Numbered from the stretch's first letter, positions 48,581 through 61,460 are shown. The stretch is 64,000 nucleotides of DNA from Ignelater luminosus (GCA_011009095.1 VTPC01005435.1:1-64000), one strand, 5' to 3'. Translations and numbers: made by a program. The notes: generated by a model not told the origin, from the sequence alone.

Positions 48581-50018
48581 TACTTCCAATGTCTGTGTAG
48601 CTCTATATAATTTCGTAGCGGAATGAAAGAAAGAATTACACCTCATTCTCTGGAATTAGTGTCTTAAGCACTTTTTGTAAGAAAAAGACGATGTTGCTGA
48701 CATCCATGATGCGAAAGCATCTAGTATTATACGTATTATACAGTATCCCCTTTCTGCGGGTCCTCCCCAGAATGTTTGGGAATAGGCAACACATCTCACA
48801 ATTCAGATATCTTTGTGTAAGTACAGATTTTAAAACCAAAATAGATCATGTCTGGATAGTTTGTTTTCTAGAATATGTGTCAATGTCAAAATGCCTCAAT
48901 TTATGCTGGTTAAAAATAAGATTTGCTTTTTCAGAAAACACATTAAGAATAATTATAAATTATTACAAAACCTTAACAAAATAAACAGATTTGTACAAAA
49001 CTTAAATAGGAAATATGACCAACAAAGGTCAAACAATTGACTTTTGTCAGTTTTTAAATTCACAGCAAACTATAATTCAATTAACAAGAGTTGAACTTTT
49101 TAAAGCCGGCTCTGAATTGTAAGACGTGTTGTCTATTTCCAAACATTTAAGGAAGGACCCTTAAAATGGGCATACTGTATATTAGTAGCAATTAACAAAT
49201 TTTCAGTATTCACTTCAATTTTTGGAAAACAGTCTTATAGGAATTCGGAAATATTCTGAATATATTAAGAAGTAACAAAATACTGTTGCTGTCATTGCTT
49301 TTTATTTGAAATGTGGGCACATGTAGCCACTTGGAACAGATTTTATTTGCGTAATCTAGCACGATTTGACGTCATTAAAATTTACTGTGTATATAGCTAC
49401 AAATGTATGAAGCAATGTTTGAGATTGGGGCCATAAACAGATGATGTTGGCATTCGAGACACCAAAACTTTTAACATGTTGTTTGTAGTAACAAATACTA
49501 CCAATGACCAAATTTTCAACTCAATCTTGATTTTCAGAATGTCCAAACTTAAAAGAACTAAGATATTGCAAGCATTTTAGAATTGGAAATCCTTAAGCAC
49601 TTCTGATAGGGAAAAGACGATGATGCCAGTGGCCTAGACAATGGGACTTTTAATATGTTGTTCGACATGACGAATGATCTCCATCACTAGATTCTTGCCT
49701 CTTGCTTTTAATTTCCAAAAGATTAGAACATGAAACTGTTACGTTATAGAGAATTTTTCAAGAATTCTTTTACGTGCTGCTTATTGCCTTTTCCTGAAAC
49801 TGCAGACGCATCCAAACTTTATAAAGTTCTTGCTTATGTAATTCACTACAATTTGCCACCAAAGTTAAAACCTAGAATGACTGGGTTAATGACATTGTTA
49901 ACTTGATAACACAGTTAAGAACGTTCAAGTTATTGACAAAGTAAAAACAGTGCAGTAGTAACAAGCCTCATTAAAGAATCAAAAACAATTGAAAATGATA
50001 CGTCAATAATATTTATTA

Positions 50019-50270
50019 TACAGGGTGGCCCATCGAAAATGAAACAGACTGAATAACTCCCATGAAAATAATTTTTCAAAAAAACATAAAAACACGTTTA
50101 TTTGTATTGGGAGGGGGACATCTTTTAATGTACAATTCAAACCCTAAATTTCAACCCCATAAGGGGGACGTCAACCCCTCAAGGATTTCTAATGGGAAGG
50201 AGGTTCAAGTGGCACATCATTCGAAAAGCCTTTCAATTCTCCATATTGCCCCATTTGGATTTTTATATTA
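50019..50270. mobile_element. one-ended transposon fragment
   Basis: Begins TATACAGGGTGGCCCATCGA, a typical Tc1/mariner-type tip. No inverted partner was found within 1 kb. It contains an open frame of about 70 codons with no recognised motif. Confidence 0.4.
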
Positions 50271-50769
50271 ACTCACAAGTATATTTTGCAGTCTCCATTG
50301 ATTTTATGGACCTCAGCTGTGCCTTCATCACAAATAATTATGTAACAGACATCTATTTAAGAAGAAAAATCGATAGAAATAACTTTATGTAAAACTATCA
50401 TCACTGCTGATTATCATGGAAATTAATTAACATTTATTTTAATAAACAATTTATTACTGATGGCTTGCAATGGTATAACCCATATTTTTTAGAGTATTCT
50501 TAGAAGTTGCTATATGAAGATATTTTTCATGCTAAAATCATAGTATACTACAATTAATTAAGACATTAAAAAATATTGGATCGTATCGAGTGATCTATTA
50601 AGCTGTCAAATAAGATTAACACCTACTAACTTCCATGGCAATCAGTAGCGATCTTCATCTTAAGCTAAAGAATTGTATGAGGCTTTCTCATTTTTTAGGT
50701 CTTCCATTAAAATGTCTTTTAAATTTAACAGAACACTCTTGATACAGCCCATTACTTGTATGTCTATAA

Positions 50770-51153
50770 TAAACTGACCGGCAAAAAAAACCGGCCACCC
50801 TGAAATATCTCCAAAACCACTTTAACAATTATTATTTTAATCAGTAATTGTTATTTGATTTAAGAACCATTCACTGTTGACACAGGATGTACAGATTAGC
50901 TAAAAAAAAAGAGACAAATTAATACAGAATTAAATTTAAGCAGTAACAAAAGCAGTCTAAATACGATACTTTCTTAATAAAAACAATAAGTGTGGCTGTT
51001 TATACTGGACCTCCTAATAATTATTAGTAGTGTCTATGTCCTCCTCAAGCTTGAATTACATCATTCAACCACCGTGACATTGAAATTAATAATTTCCAAA
51101 GTGGTTTTGCAAAATGATTCAGAGTGGCCGGTTTTTTTTGCCGGTCAGTTTAT
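50770..51153 (-). mobile_element. internally deleted Tc1-like element
   Basis: Near-perfect inverted ends, aaactgaccggc followed by an A-run and ccggccac on the left, mirrored at about 51125-51150, with TA-containing flanks. The minus strand retains a Tc1 transposase C-terminus reading MSRWLNDVIQA-stop-GGHRHY. The rest of the gene is deleted. Confidence 0.85.
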
Positions 51154-51379
51154 ATAAATATTAAATATCGCAAGGTGGGTTTTAAGGATTTTTCTATTTT
51201 TTGAAAACTTTTCTACACTTTAAAATCTAAATGTTGATGCTGCACTCTTTTGAGAATTTAATTAAAAATAAAACTATATTGTCATATAAGAGTAAAGTAA
51301 TATTCCTCACCTACAAAAATAACAATTTCAATTTTTATCGATATATAGAAGAAATAACTAACAACTATAATGACATTAA

Positions 51380-51385
51380 TTTATT
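51380..51385 (-). terminator. candidate poly(A) signal of PSMB5
   Basis: A minus-strand AATAAA 58 bp beyond the PSMB5 stop. Confidence 0.6.
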
Positions 51386-51442
51386 ATTTAGGTATATGAA
51401 AAAATTACGAAATTATTTTAATTCAACATCAATTAACTTAAA

Positions 51443-52450
51443 TTAAACTTTATTTTCTTCATCTTCTGCTTCCTGCTTGTATTTATAATGTAAATCCATG
51501 CAGTCATTATTATCAATGTGAATCCAACCAGTACTTTTCATATGATAAACACGAACAATACCACCTGAATAAGCATCACGGTGTGTAGCATGATAGATGG
51601 CACGCCTGCCAAGTTCATATGCTTCTTCGTCTGTTAAATCCCACTTATAGCCAGAATCCAAAACACCAAAAGCAAAAATGGATCCAGAACCAACACTGAA
51701 GGCTTTACCTATTGTGCGAGTACCTTCAGAGTCAACATAATAAAGTTGTGGGCCCTAAAACAATACAGTTTTATGATTTCACAATAAATTCTACAGTAGA
51801 TATTTACTCTTTTATCCCAGCCTGCAATCATCATTCCCATTGACAGACCCATTCCCTTATAGTTATAAACCATATTTGCCATGAGCTTTGACGCAGCAGC
51901 TACAGAAATTCGTTCGCGATTTCTTAGTTCATACATGCGACACTGTTTTGCTAATACTCTATCCCAATATACACAATCTGCGGCGCCGCCAGCAAGTGTG
52001 CCTATGCAATAAATGTAATGAAGTATATTTAAATAATAATACAGTTATGAACAAATACCTAGTAAGAAATCATTAATTTCTACAATCTTCTTCATAGTTT
52101 GAGACCCAATAAAATCTCCCCCAGTAGCTCGAGAATCTACTGCAAGTACAACTCCTCCTTGATACTGAAAACCCAGCGTAGTAGTACCATGATCGAATTT
52201 GATTTTAATTTCACGACCAGCATCGTCCGTTGTAAAGTTGGACAAGTTTTGTGCAATCTGTGATTTAAATACACAAATTAATATAAATAAATTGGAATGT
52301 TAAAATAAAACTTACATTTGGGCAAGGTGGCAAAGCCAAGTTCAAATTATTAGCAAAATTGTTAGTGTAATTATACACATCATTATCAAACGGTTCTTGT
52401 TTTTTATAAGTATCAAAATCTTGCATTCCACAAATTTCCGCCAAAGCCAT
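51443..52450 (-). CDS. PSMB5: proteasome subunit beta type-5 (chymotrypsin-like catalytic subunit)
   Basis: Catalytic N-terminal threonine protease subunit of the 20S proteasome, responsible for cleavage after hydrophobic residues. Four coding exons: 52450-52316, 52257-52059, 52001-51808, 51754-51443, giving 279 residues. The propeptide ends in HG just before the mature TTTLGF, placing the catalytic Thr at residue 70. Asp17 (AVDSRAT) and Lys33 (SQTMKK), in mature numbering, are present. [37 protein letters not shown] and SVGSGS are all typical of beta-5. The S1-pocket residue that is Met45 in the human subunit is Leu here (TLAGGAAD). The start was set at the second in-frame candidate, ATG at 52450 (MALAEI), rather than an upstream GTG. 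The gene is divergent from MRPL39 and shares an 859-bp intergenic region with it. Confidence 0.97.
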
Positions 52451-53309
52451 TTTCACTGTATTCTATCAACGATTAAAACACTTTCAAAAAATATTTTTGA
52501 AGATCTGTAATGACAATGCAAAACAAATACTAACTAACCTCACTTTTTGGAATTTTTTAGTATGTTCGTTCGGAATGTTCGAATGTTCCGTATATAGCAA
52601 CACTGCCAATTATATTACTGAACGCGGCTTCTGGAGTTTCTTTTTGTCAGAACTTATTATTAAAAGTCAACGGTCGTTTAATATGATCATCGATTGTATA
52701 TTGTATTTGAATTGATACTATCTAAAACAGATTTACTGAAATATGTTTTCTGCGAATTTTAGTTTAAATTTTTAAAATGAAGTAATCCAAAAACATAGAG
52801 CATGTGGGAACATACCAATGAATTGACAACATTTTAAAACTCAAAGTCTTAAGTTAAATAAGGCTAGATGAATGTTTTTTATATGAATTATAATCTTATT
52901 ACAAAAGAGAATAATTAGCTTTTTTCATAGAAGCTTAAATAGTGAATGGTGAACTGTTTCTACATTTTTTAGAAATATGAAATATGATTGCCAAAAATCA
53001 ATACATTTGGCAACACTTTTTGGTGTTTTTTAAATTGTCTTTGTAGAGATGTGCAAAGCTATCTGTTTATTAATGGCAATGATTTATTAATTGTAGTTGA
53101 TTTTGGCTTCATTTCACTCAAAAAAGAAAAGAGTCAAAGGCTTACATCATTTACATTTAAAAAAGATGTGATGCAAAACTAAAGTTTTTTGTATTTTTTT
53201 TATTAGAAAGGACACATCTCTAGTGTGCTTCTAGCCTTAACCTAACTTATTCTATAATTTAACCTGATTTAACTTGAAGGTTCTAAACCTTGTGTTATGA
53301 TTTAAGAAA
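52451..53309. promoter_or_regulatory. shared divergent upstream region of PSMB5 and MRPL39
   Basis: These 859 bp separate two start codons pointing away from each other, so promoters of both genes must lie here unless there are distant 5' exons. The sequence is AT-rich with no clear core element. A GC-moderate stretch near 52560-52680 lies closer to PSMB5. Confidence 0.6.
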
Positions 53310-54714
53310 ATGAATACATCATTATTTCTAGGAAAGCAAGCTTTGCCCAAGTTCTCAAAATGCAATATCACTAAGACTTTACACAAAAGTAATTATTTTA
53401 ACTTTCGTTATTCCATATAACCTAGATATTATTTTAGGATTCTTTGCAAATGTATCTGAAGAAAGTAAACAACAAAGCGAGTTATTCAGATTTGAAAGTA
53501 AACGTCAACGAGAAGCTGTTGGACGTATAGAAAAGATTGAAGTTAAGTATGAGGGACCACCTGAGGAAAGCACCTTAATGATGAACAAATATTTATCAAC
53601 ACCTTATGACTGCGCTAAACGTTAGTAATATAGGGGCATATTATGAATGATCTATTAAAACATCTAATATCCATGATGATCATTAGCGATCTTTATTTTA
53701 AAGCAAAGAGTTGCATTTATCTTTCTTTAATAGATGTCTACTAAAAAGTCTTTTAGATTTAATAGATTATTCATAACACTACCCATAGTTATTAGGTAAT
53801 TATTTGAAAAATTTATGAACAACTATTTTTGCAGATTTAGGTGAAATAGTAGCAAATCGTTCAGCAGTAGCATTAGTAAATGGAGAAACTTTGTGGCATA
53901 TGCATAAGCCATTAGAAGATTCTTGTAGTATTCAATTACTACATTATAATATCCCTCAACCAGCTGCTGTCAATAAAACTTATTGGCGTTCTTGTAGTTT
54001 TTTGTTGGGTGCAGTTATTAATAATTGTTTTAAAGATAACGTGAATGTTCAGTTGCATAGCTTTCCAAGTCCAAATGGTTAGTGTTAATTTACATTAATA
54101 ATGTATGTAAATTATGTTGCAATACTTTTTTTAGTACGATCAGGTAGTTTCATATACGATGCACAATTGTCACTGGATAATTGGATGCCAACAGAAACAG
54201 AATTAAGAGTTCTGTCTGCAGAAATGGTAAAGTTTTGTCGTCAAAATAATCCCATTGAATGTTTAAATGTTGATGCAGATTTTGCACTACTAGTATTTAA
54301 GAATAACCCACATAAAACTCAACAAATACCTAGTATAGCAGCAAGTAATAAAGGAAGAGTGACATTATTTAAAGTTGGACATCACATTGATATATCAAGA
54401 GGTCCCATGATTACTAACACCAGTCATTTAGGGAGAATTACCATTGCTAACGTGTTTAAGCTTAATACTGATATACCAGGAGGACCTATTTATAGATTTC
54501 AAGGAGTTTCACTACCATATAGTATTGTTTTAAATCATGTTGCTTATAGTATACTCGAAAATCGAGCCAAAAAGTTGGTAAGTATTTATTTGTTAGGTTA
54601 TGTTCAGATTTTATAATAAAATTTTAAAATTTGTTGTAGAATCCAGCACGAATCCCTGGTTTGCATGGTGTATCAGATGAAGATGGCAGTTTTGTTAAAC
54701 ATGCTGTAGCCTAG
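53310..54714 (+). CDS. MRPL39: mitochondrial ribosomal protein L39
   Basis: Component of the large subunit of the mitochondrial ribosome, related in fold to the threonyl-tRNA synthetase editing and TGS domains. Five coding exons: 53310-53388, 53438-53620, 53835-54077, 54135-54577, 54640-54714, all GT-AG and in phase, for 340 residues. The N-terminus (MNTSLFLGKQALPKF) is basic with hydroxylated residues, consistent with a mitochondrial presequence. Family signatures are LSTPYDCAKHLGE near residue 80, NKTYWRSCSFLLGAVI, LDNWMPTE, GPMITNTSHLGRI and YRFQGVSLP close to the C-terminus. The ATG at 53310 is the only start upstream of the first conserved block in frame. AATAAA lies 25 bp past the stop. 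Gene identity comes from remembered family alignment, so it is slightly less secure than the enzyme calls. Confidence 0.92.
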
Positions 54715-54738
54715 TTGTTAATTTTATAGTTTTATATC

Positions 54739-54744
54739 AATAAA
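54739..54744 (+). terminator. poly(A) signal of MRPL39
   Basis: AATAAA 25 bp after the stop codon. Confidence 0.7.
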
Positions 54745-55194
54745 AGAATTTGATTTTTTTGCTGTTTAATATCTTATCGCTAATTTTGAACTTTGACACA
54801 AATATCTCTTAATATTTTTAAAAGTTCAAATCAAGTTTTCTGTTTGCTCTAATAATATTAAAAAATTAAAAGCAAAGAATATTTTAAATACAGTAATGTA
54901 TTTTTGCATTACAACAGTAATATTAACTTAGTAATCACATTCTTAAAATAAAAGAGGAAATTAGATCATGCAATACTAAACTATTTCGCAAGGAAAGAAA
55001 TATTGATGACATAGATGTTATTGATTCTTTAGTCTGGCAGCATCAAGCTTTGTATAAACAAACCTTATTTCCCAGTTATCAGCTGTCATTACAGTTTATT
55101 ATTTCAGAAACATTTTGAAATTTTGATATTTATTATCAATTTTATGTACATAACATTAGTTGTGATTGTGACTGCAACCAAGAAGTAACACGCA

Positions 55195-58100
55195 ATGAAG
55201 ATCCTATTAAAATTGTTTTTTGTTGCTTTATTTGCCGTTACATGGAGTGAAGGTAATACTAATTAAATAATTGAAATAATTCTCATACATTATCTCAAAT
55301 TGTTGCAGTAATTGCTGACTGTAGAGGAAAAAATGTAGAAGCACCAGTATGGAATCCTGTGTATACAGTTAAGGGAATTCTTTATATTCCATATGCAGAA
55401 CTGGAAGAACCTTTCTATGCTTGGTAAATGTTTGATGTTATAGGCTTTCCTAGTTTTTCGCTTTTTTAATGTTTATTGCAATAATAAAACATGATAATCT
55501 TGTTTACAAGAGTTAACAATAATATTAACTTTACTGATAAACTATAAGAGATATTTGCTTTCTTTCTTGCTTTTATTAGGTTCAATGATTCTTGTAAATT
55601 ATAAGTATTAAGTACAGCATAATTCTGATAAATTGTATAATCACTAAAAAAACTGGAAAGTTTGTTCTACTAACAGTCATACTCAAAAGAGAATTAGCTT
55701 ATTAAAACAGTTTTTATATTTATAGATGAACTTGATTAAAATAAAATAAAAGTTATCGCATTAAAAAACTAATTTAATATTAACTTATAATTGAATTATT
55801 TCTCAAATGGGATAATTTTTAATTTTATTTTATTCTGTCAGGTAATGGAATTTTACTACCACATCATAATCATCATAATTTACATCAAGTTTGCATAAAC
55901 AAAAACTGTTTTAATAAATTAATTTTCTTCTTCCTGAGTATGACTTTAATAATCGCATTTTAAAAAGCTAGAAATCTAATAAGACTAGAGCATACATATC
56001 TTTTAAGCTAACTACATATTTCTGTATTTATGAACTCTTTAAAACAGAATCAGAAATAAAATCCAATTTGAATATTTTATACAAAAATTCAAATAAATTT
56101 ATAAGGTGTTGCAACAATCTGAAAAGAAAGAATATGCAATGTGCTGCTGACTTGTCAAGGTGTATATACCAAATTCAGTGTTAATTTTTTTCCTGCTGAT
56201 TTTACAGCAAATGCAAAAAATTTCCAGAATTAAAAATTGACTGAGATGGAATTTTAATTTAATTTAAATTACATTTCATTATCAATTTTTAATTCAAACG
56301 TAAAATGTTTTAATGCAAACGCTGTAATTTGACAGTTTTAGTAAATGAAGGCTCGTGTCCATGAGCAAGTAGTACTCCATGGTGCTACCAATGAAAAAGC
56401 CGATTAGGTTGACATGTGACAATTGTTCACATGTCAATTAGTCAGAAATTCTATCATTGGTAGCATAGTAATGTACTATCTGCTCATGGACACAACCAAG
56501 ACTTTGGTTGCATGGTTACAGAACCCAACTTGTAATCAAGGTGTCCAGCATTCAAGTGTTGCTGGACACCTGATAATTATTTTTTAGTTGTTTCTTCAAA
56601 TATTTATTTTAAACCTTTTTCTGTTGGTAAATTATTGTTGTTAATTATTACAAAAGAAAGACTTTTTACATAACAACAACACAGCATCGATTTAATTTTA
56701 TGGTTATTTCGTGTAATTGGCAACACATGCTGTTTTTTATTACTATTTTGAAATCGTGTATACACTCAACTTCAGGATTTGTAACACTTACTTTAAACTT
56801 ATAAAATATAGCGCAACTGATAAAAATGATAGAAGAATATCACCCAACAGCCATAAACAAAATTTATTAACAAATACTGATAATATTAAGTTGCATGAAT
56901 TTTAACTACTTTATGATTACACATAACACTGTTATATAGGTATGATTCACCCAATAAAGAATCTCGTATTGATTATTATGGTGGCATGGTAAAAACATAC
57001 CAATTAGGAAATAGTGGACCTTATGGAACAAGTTTAAAAGTAGCTCCTGTAACAACAGAAACAGAGCTAAATGCAAAGACATGTTTGCAAGTTAATGGTT
57101 CAAGCGAGATAACAATCGAACCACAGTCTGTCTTGCCTTCGCTTGTTGGGTTTGAATGTACAGGTATGTAAAGAAATAGTTTACTTTAGTTTATTGAAGA
57201 AACTTTCAAATTAAACTGTAATATACAGTGTGTCCAAGATAAGGATGTACAGCATGGGGATCTTGGAAACGGTAAGAGATATAGCATCGGTTAAATGGGA
57301 TGAAAGTTGGCTATTTATAGGACCTTTTTGTTGGTGTTTGCTAGTTTCAGAGATATTTAAAAAAAAGTAGATTTCTCGATTTTCGTTATTATTTTTTCTT
57401 TCCTTTATTTGAAGAGATATTGGAAAACTAAAATCACTTTTCCATTGCCACTTTTTGTTCTATATATTAAAATATGCCAATAAAATTCCTGTACAACGTT
57501 TTGGTTTCGAGTAATCATCATCAACCTCATTTTTTTAAATAAGCAGAAAAACAATTGAAAATTGTTTTGGATAGCTCTTATTGTCACGATTCTAATGATG
57601 TAAACATGATAAGGTTATTTTGATTTCTTATGTTATAAATTAATGCATACCCTGGCCTGCACGATCACCTGATCTAACACCGTTAGATTTCTTTCCTCTG
57701 GGGTAATGTCAAGAATAATGTGCTCAACCAAAATTTTGAAGATGAACAGCAATTATTACAGTTTGTCACAGCAGCGTTCAACACAAAAAAATTTCAATTG
57801 CTTTTCAGTCTATTTAAAAAAATGAGATTGATGATGGTTACTCGAAATTGAAACGTTGTACAGGAATTTTGTTAGTATATTTTAATAGAGAACAAAAAGT
57901 GGCAATGGGAAAGTGGTTTTAGTTTTTCGATATCTCTTCAAATAAATAAAAGAAAAAATAATAACGAAAATCGAGAACTCTACTTTTTTTTAAATATCCC
58001 TGAAACTATCCAAGATATCTAGATTTTGCAAACGCCAACAAAAAGGTCTTAGAAATAGCCAACTTTCATCCCATTTAACCGATGCTGTATCTCTTACCAT

Positions 58101-60168
58101 TTCCAAGATCCCCATGCTGTGCATCCTTATCTTGGACACACTGTATATATCACATTGATGTACTTACATGTCAATAGGTTCTGAAATGATTAATGGTGAG
58201 GAAACAGAGAAATGGCAATTGATTCAGACCATAGGACAAAAAGTCAATAAGTATACCATGTGGTTGAGATATAAAGATGACCCTGATAATCCTACTAAAT
58301 ATGCTGTACCTTCTCGGTAAAGATATTAAATAATTACCTATATAGGATGATTATTTTATGAGCACAGTAATTTATTTGTAGATACGAAATGAAAGGCTTT
58401 AACTCCCTCTTAGGCAGTCACTATGATCATTATTATTTATTATATGATTCATATAGTATTGATGATATTGATCCTGAAGTTTTTAAAATTGAAAACGGTA
58501 AGTACCTTTTGTTTGCAAATCTTATAACAGATATTGGAAAATAAAATATTTTTAGATTTATCATGCAGTGCTTTCCCTGGACCCGGTGATAAACACATAT
58601 ACACATTTAATCCCATGAAGGAGTTTGTTCATCCAACTACCACTTCCCATGTAGATTTTGAATTTGATAAATTCAAAACTAAACATGACAAACAATATGT
58701 AAATGTATTGGAAAATGAAAGACGCAGGGAGGTTTTCAGGCAAAACATTAGATTCATTCATTCTGTTAACAGACAACACAAAGGTAAAAATGAATTAAAA
58801 TGTTTTAAACATGAAAGTAGAAGCTTTGAATTTATTTAGGTTACACATTGGGTGTAAATCACTTAGCTGATAGAACTGAATTAGAAATGAAGGCATTGAG
58901 AGGGAGACGATATTCAGGTGTATATAATGGAGGATCTCCTTTCCCATACACCTATGTTAACAAAGATAAATTACCTGCTGAATTTGATTGGCGAATTTAT
59001 GGTGCTGTGACTCCAGTTAAAGGTACTTCTTTTCCTTCCTTTGTTTTAGCTTAATCTTCTCTTTTAAAATATATTTACTGTATGATCATCTACCTGATCT
59101 CATGCATTCATGTAATTTGTGTTTGTAAATTTTGCTACTACAGAAATCACAAGTTTGAGGGTATGAGTAGATGTCACCAAGTAGCAAAATAATCTGCTTA
59201 ATTATGTAAACTGTAGAAAGATACTGAAGACATATATTTCCACTAAAATGTTGAACACTATGCCAATTCCTATAATAATTATTTCAGGTTTATTCATTTT
59301 TTCTCTTACTATTGTCAAGGCTTTAATTATCAAAAGTACTTAATTAGTCCAAAATATTCTTTTCACACTTATAGATCAGTCTGTATGTGGATCTTGCTGG
59401 TCATTTGGAACTGTTGGTGCTATTGAAGGTGCATTTTTCTTAAATAATGGACATCAACTAGTGCGTCTTTCACAACAAGCTCTTATTGATTGCTCATGGG
59501 GGTAAGTGTACACAAAAAATAGGTAATCTCAATCAAGACATAACTTTGTATTTTCTTTAATTAGATATGGCAATAATGGCTGTGATGGTGGTGAAGATTT
59601 TCGTGCTTACCAGTGGATGCTGAAACATGGAGGAATACCAACTGAAGATGATTATGGTCCTTATCTAGGACAGGTAAAATATTACAGCATTCTATTTAAT
59701 GAATTGCAAAAACTTACATATTTATTTATATTTGAAGGATGGTTATTGTCATGTGAACAATGTTAGTTTAACTGCCAAGATAACCGGATACGTAAATGTA
59801 ACTTCTAATAACGAACCTGCTTTAAGATTAGCCATTGTAAAACATGGACCTATTAGCGTTGCAATTGACGCTAGCCATCGCACATTCAGTTTTTATTCAA
59901 ATGGTATTTATTATGAACCCAAATGGTAAGGTCATTTTGGAAATCTATGGTTTCATGCAATAATTAAATTTTATATTTTAGTGGCAATAAAGTAGATGAG
60001 CTTGACCATGCAGTCTTAGCTGTTGGATATGGTACAATAAATGGACAAGATTACTGGTTGATCAAGAACAGTTGGTCAAATTATTGGGGTAACGATGGTT
60101 ATGTATTAATGTCTGCTAAAAATAATAATTGTGGAGTAATGACTACTCCAACTTATGTAACCATGTAA
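55195..60168 (+). CDS. 26/29 kDa-type papain-family cysteine proteinase
   Basis: Secreted or lysosomal C1A cysteine protease related to the insect 26/29 kDa haemocyte proteinase. Eleven coding exons: 55195-55252, 55309-55423, 56940-57163, 58178-58316, 58382-58497, 58556-58783, 58840-59022, 59375-59501, 59565-59673, 59738-59925, 59982-60168, for 557 residues. A signal peptide ([17 protein letters not shown]) is followed by a large N-terminal domain of about 200 residues found only in this subfamily. An I29 inhibitor prodomain comes next ([18 protein letters not shown], then GVNHLAD). The mature protease has the oxyanion Gln356 and catalytic Cys362 in DQSVCGSCW, His505 in [11 protein letters not shown] and Asn525 in IKNSW, so it appears active. 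Intron 2 holds two palindromic repeats and intron 3 a mariner-like element. AATAAA is at 60324. Confidence 0.95.
55672..55946. repeat. imperfect palindrome (MITE-like)
   Basis: The left arm 55672-55736 and right arm about 55885-55946 are inverted copies sharing agtcatactca and ttattaaaacagttttt. The spacer is AT-rich. It lies in intron 2 of the cysteine protease gene. Confidence 0.75.
56355..56493. repeat. small palindromic MITE with a second palindrome at its centre
   Basis: Ends gtgtccatgagca and tgctcatggacac are perfect mirrors, and the arms continue with ggtgctaccaatga / tcattggtagc. The centre reads gacatgtgacaattgttcac followed by atgtc, nearly a perfect palindrome. It lies in intron 2 of the cysteine protease gene. 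Confidence 0.85.
57224..58147 (+). mobile_element. mariner-like foldback element related to the 33.3-kb copy
   Basis: Tips TACAGTGTGTCCAAGATAAG and its inverted copy end at 58147. Long arms mirror each other to about 57600 and from about 57780. The small unique centre retains a transposase piece (LDFF/LWG-like, [19 protein letters not shown]). It shares the tip and the overall plan of the 33.3-kb element but is shorter. It lies in intron 3 of the cysteine protease gene. Confidence 0.85.
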
Positions 60169-60323
60169 TCATCTTCATTTTACAATAATTCTCTTATAAG
60201 TACTTCCGTAAACTTCTCTATACTCTTTGTTATCCTTTAGATACTTATGTAATTATTATTATTTAAGTCAAAATAATAATGGAAAAATAAGCAATCAATA
60301 TTATTGTAGTTACACTTTTAACA

Positions 60324-60329
60324 AATAAA
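60324..60329 (+). terminator. poly(A) signal of the 26/29 kDa-type protease
   Basis: AATAAA about 155 bp after the stop codon. Confidence 0.6.
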
Positions 60330-61460
60330 CTTAATTGTATTGTTTTCCTATTTTGTATTTTAACATTGTTTATTACATATAAAATTTGATTATTTCCTTG
60401 AAGCCTCATTCATATCAAAAAGATGTACAGTCCAGACAAAAGCTAGCTACCAAATATAATTTCCCCTGATCCTGCACATGATCCTTAAATGACACAATTG
60501 CCTCATACACTGAAATCTGATACTGTGATGTAGCTAAGAATGCCAGAATTATAGTATATTTACCAAATGAAAATGTGCATTGGCATTTTAACCGATATCC
60601 AATTATTAGCTGTCTGGTGTCAGTTATTGACCTCAATTTCCGATCGTCTTTTGTTTGGTGTCAGTACTTTGTTTCACAATCAGCTGGCTTTAATTTGACA
60701 TAAACAACAGCGCTTTTAGAGGAGAGAAGATCGTTATTGAGCCTAATTTGCGATAGTTTTTTGTTTGGTGTTGGTATTCTATTTCACATCAACTGACTTT
60801 GTTAACTGAAAAATAATAATTGCAAAACAATGCATGCAATAAAAGTACACAAAGAAAGAAATATTATTATAACAAGTAATATTTCATAATGCTATACTGA
60901 TTAATGAGAATGAGTATGAACGGTATGTTGTATTTGCCACCCGCGTGCGGTGCACGCTCCGTACGTCCACTTACAGTGGGTCTGTTATTGGTAGGTTGGT
61001 AGTATCAGGCTGACTACAACATTATGATTATTGATTACATGTTTGGTAGTTGAGAATGTATGAAACACTCCAAACGCTTTACGATAAAAAATAGACCATT
61101 TTATACAATGATTATGGGAACATTGATAACTATGCCAGTTGATAACCAAAAACTGCGTGTTGTCGTCTTCCACCAATGGCGCCACATCAATTTGTGGTAT
61201 ATCCTATAGAAAAAAGTCCAAGTACGCCTATGTCAAAAAGTTTTTACGATTCATCCTGTATATTACATATGATGTTATGGGATGTTGTTATTATTATTAA
61301 ATTTCTCAGAAATTAATAAACATAACCTACAATTTTTATTCAATTTCAATAATGGTTTTAGCATTTAATTAAAATAACGTATGGATTAATGGGACTAATT
61401 TGGCTTATATAGCAATGAAACCGATATTTTATAGTAACTTCAAACTACTTCATTTCAATT
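60330..61460. other. intergenic region upstream of POFUT2
   Basis: Apart from the duplication at 60.6-60.8 kb, the stretch 61195-61262 ends in gattcatcctgtata, like an inverted Tc1/mariner tip, suggesting a one-ended remnant. The POFUT2 promoter presumably lies near 61300-61460. Confidence 0.4.
60617..60802. repeat. diverged tandem duplication, about 115-bp spacing
   Basis: gacctcaatttccgatcgtc with following ttttgtttggtgtcagt is repeated as gagcctaatttgcgatagtt with ttttgtttggtgttggt. It lies between the cysteine protease and POFUT2. Confidence 0.7.

Larger units (their letters stand above)
47422..51442. other. intergenic region between GPI start and PSMB5 end
   Basis: No gene recognised. 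It contains the repeats listed separately (GTTAC array, one-ended fragment, Tc1 remnant). Weak direct similarity between about 48650-48720 and 49580-49650, around aagcactt and aaaagacgatg, suggests further old duplications. Confidence 0.5.

Noticed and set aside
58561-58779. Minus-strand open frame
   Set aside because: Antisense shadow of exon 6 of the cysteine protease.
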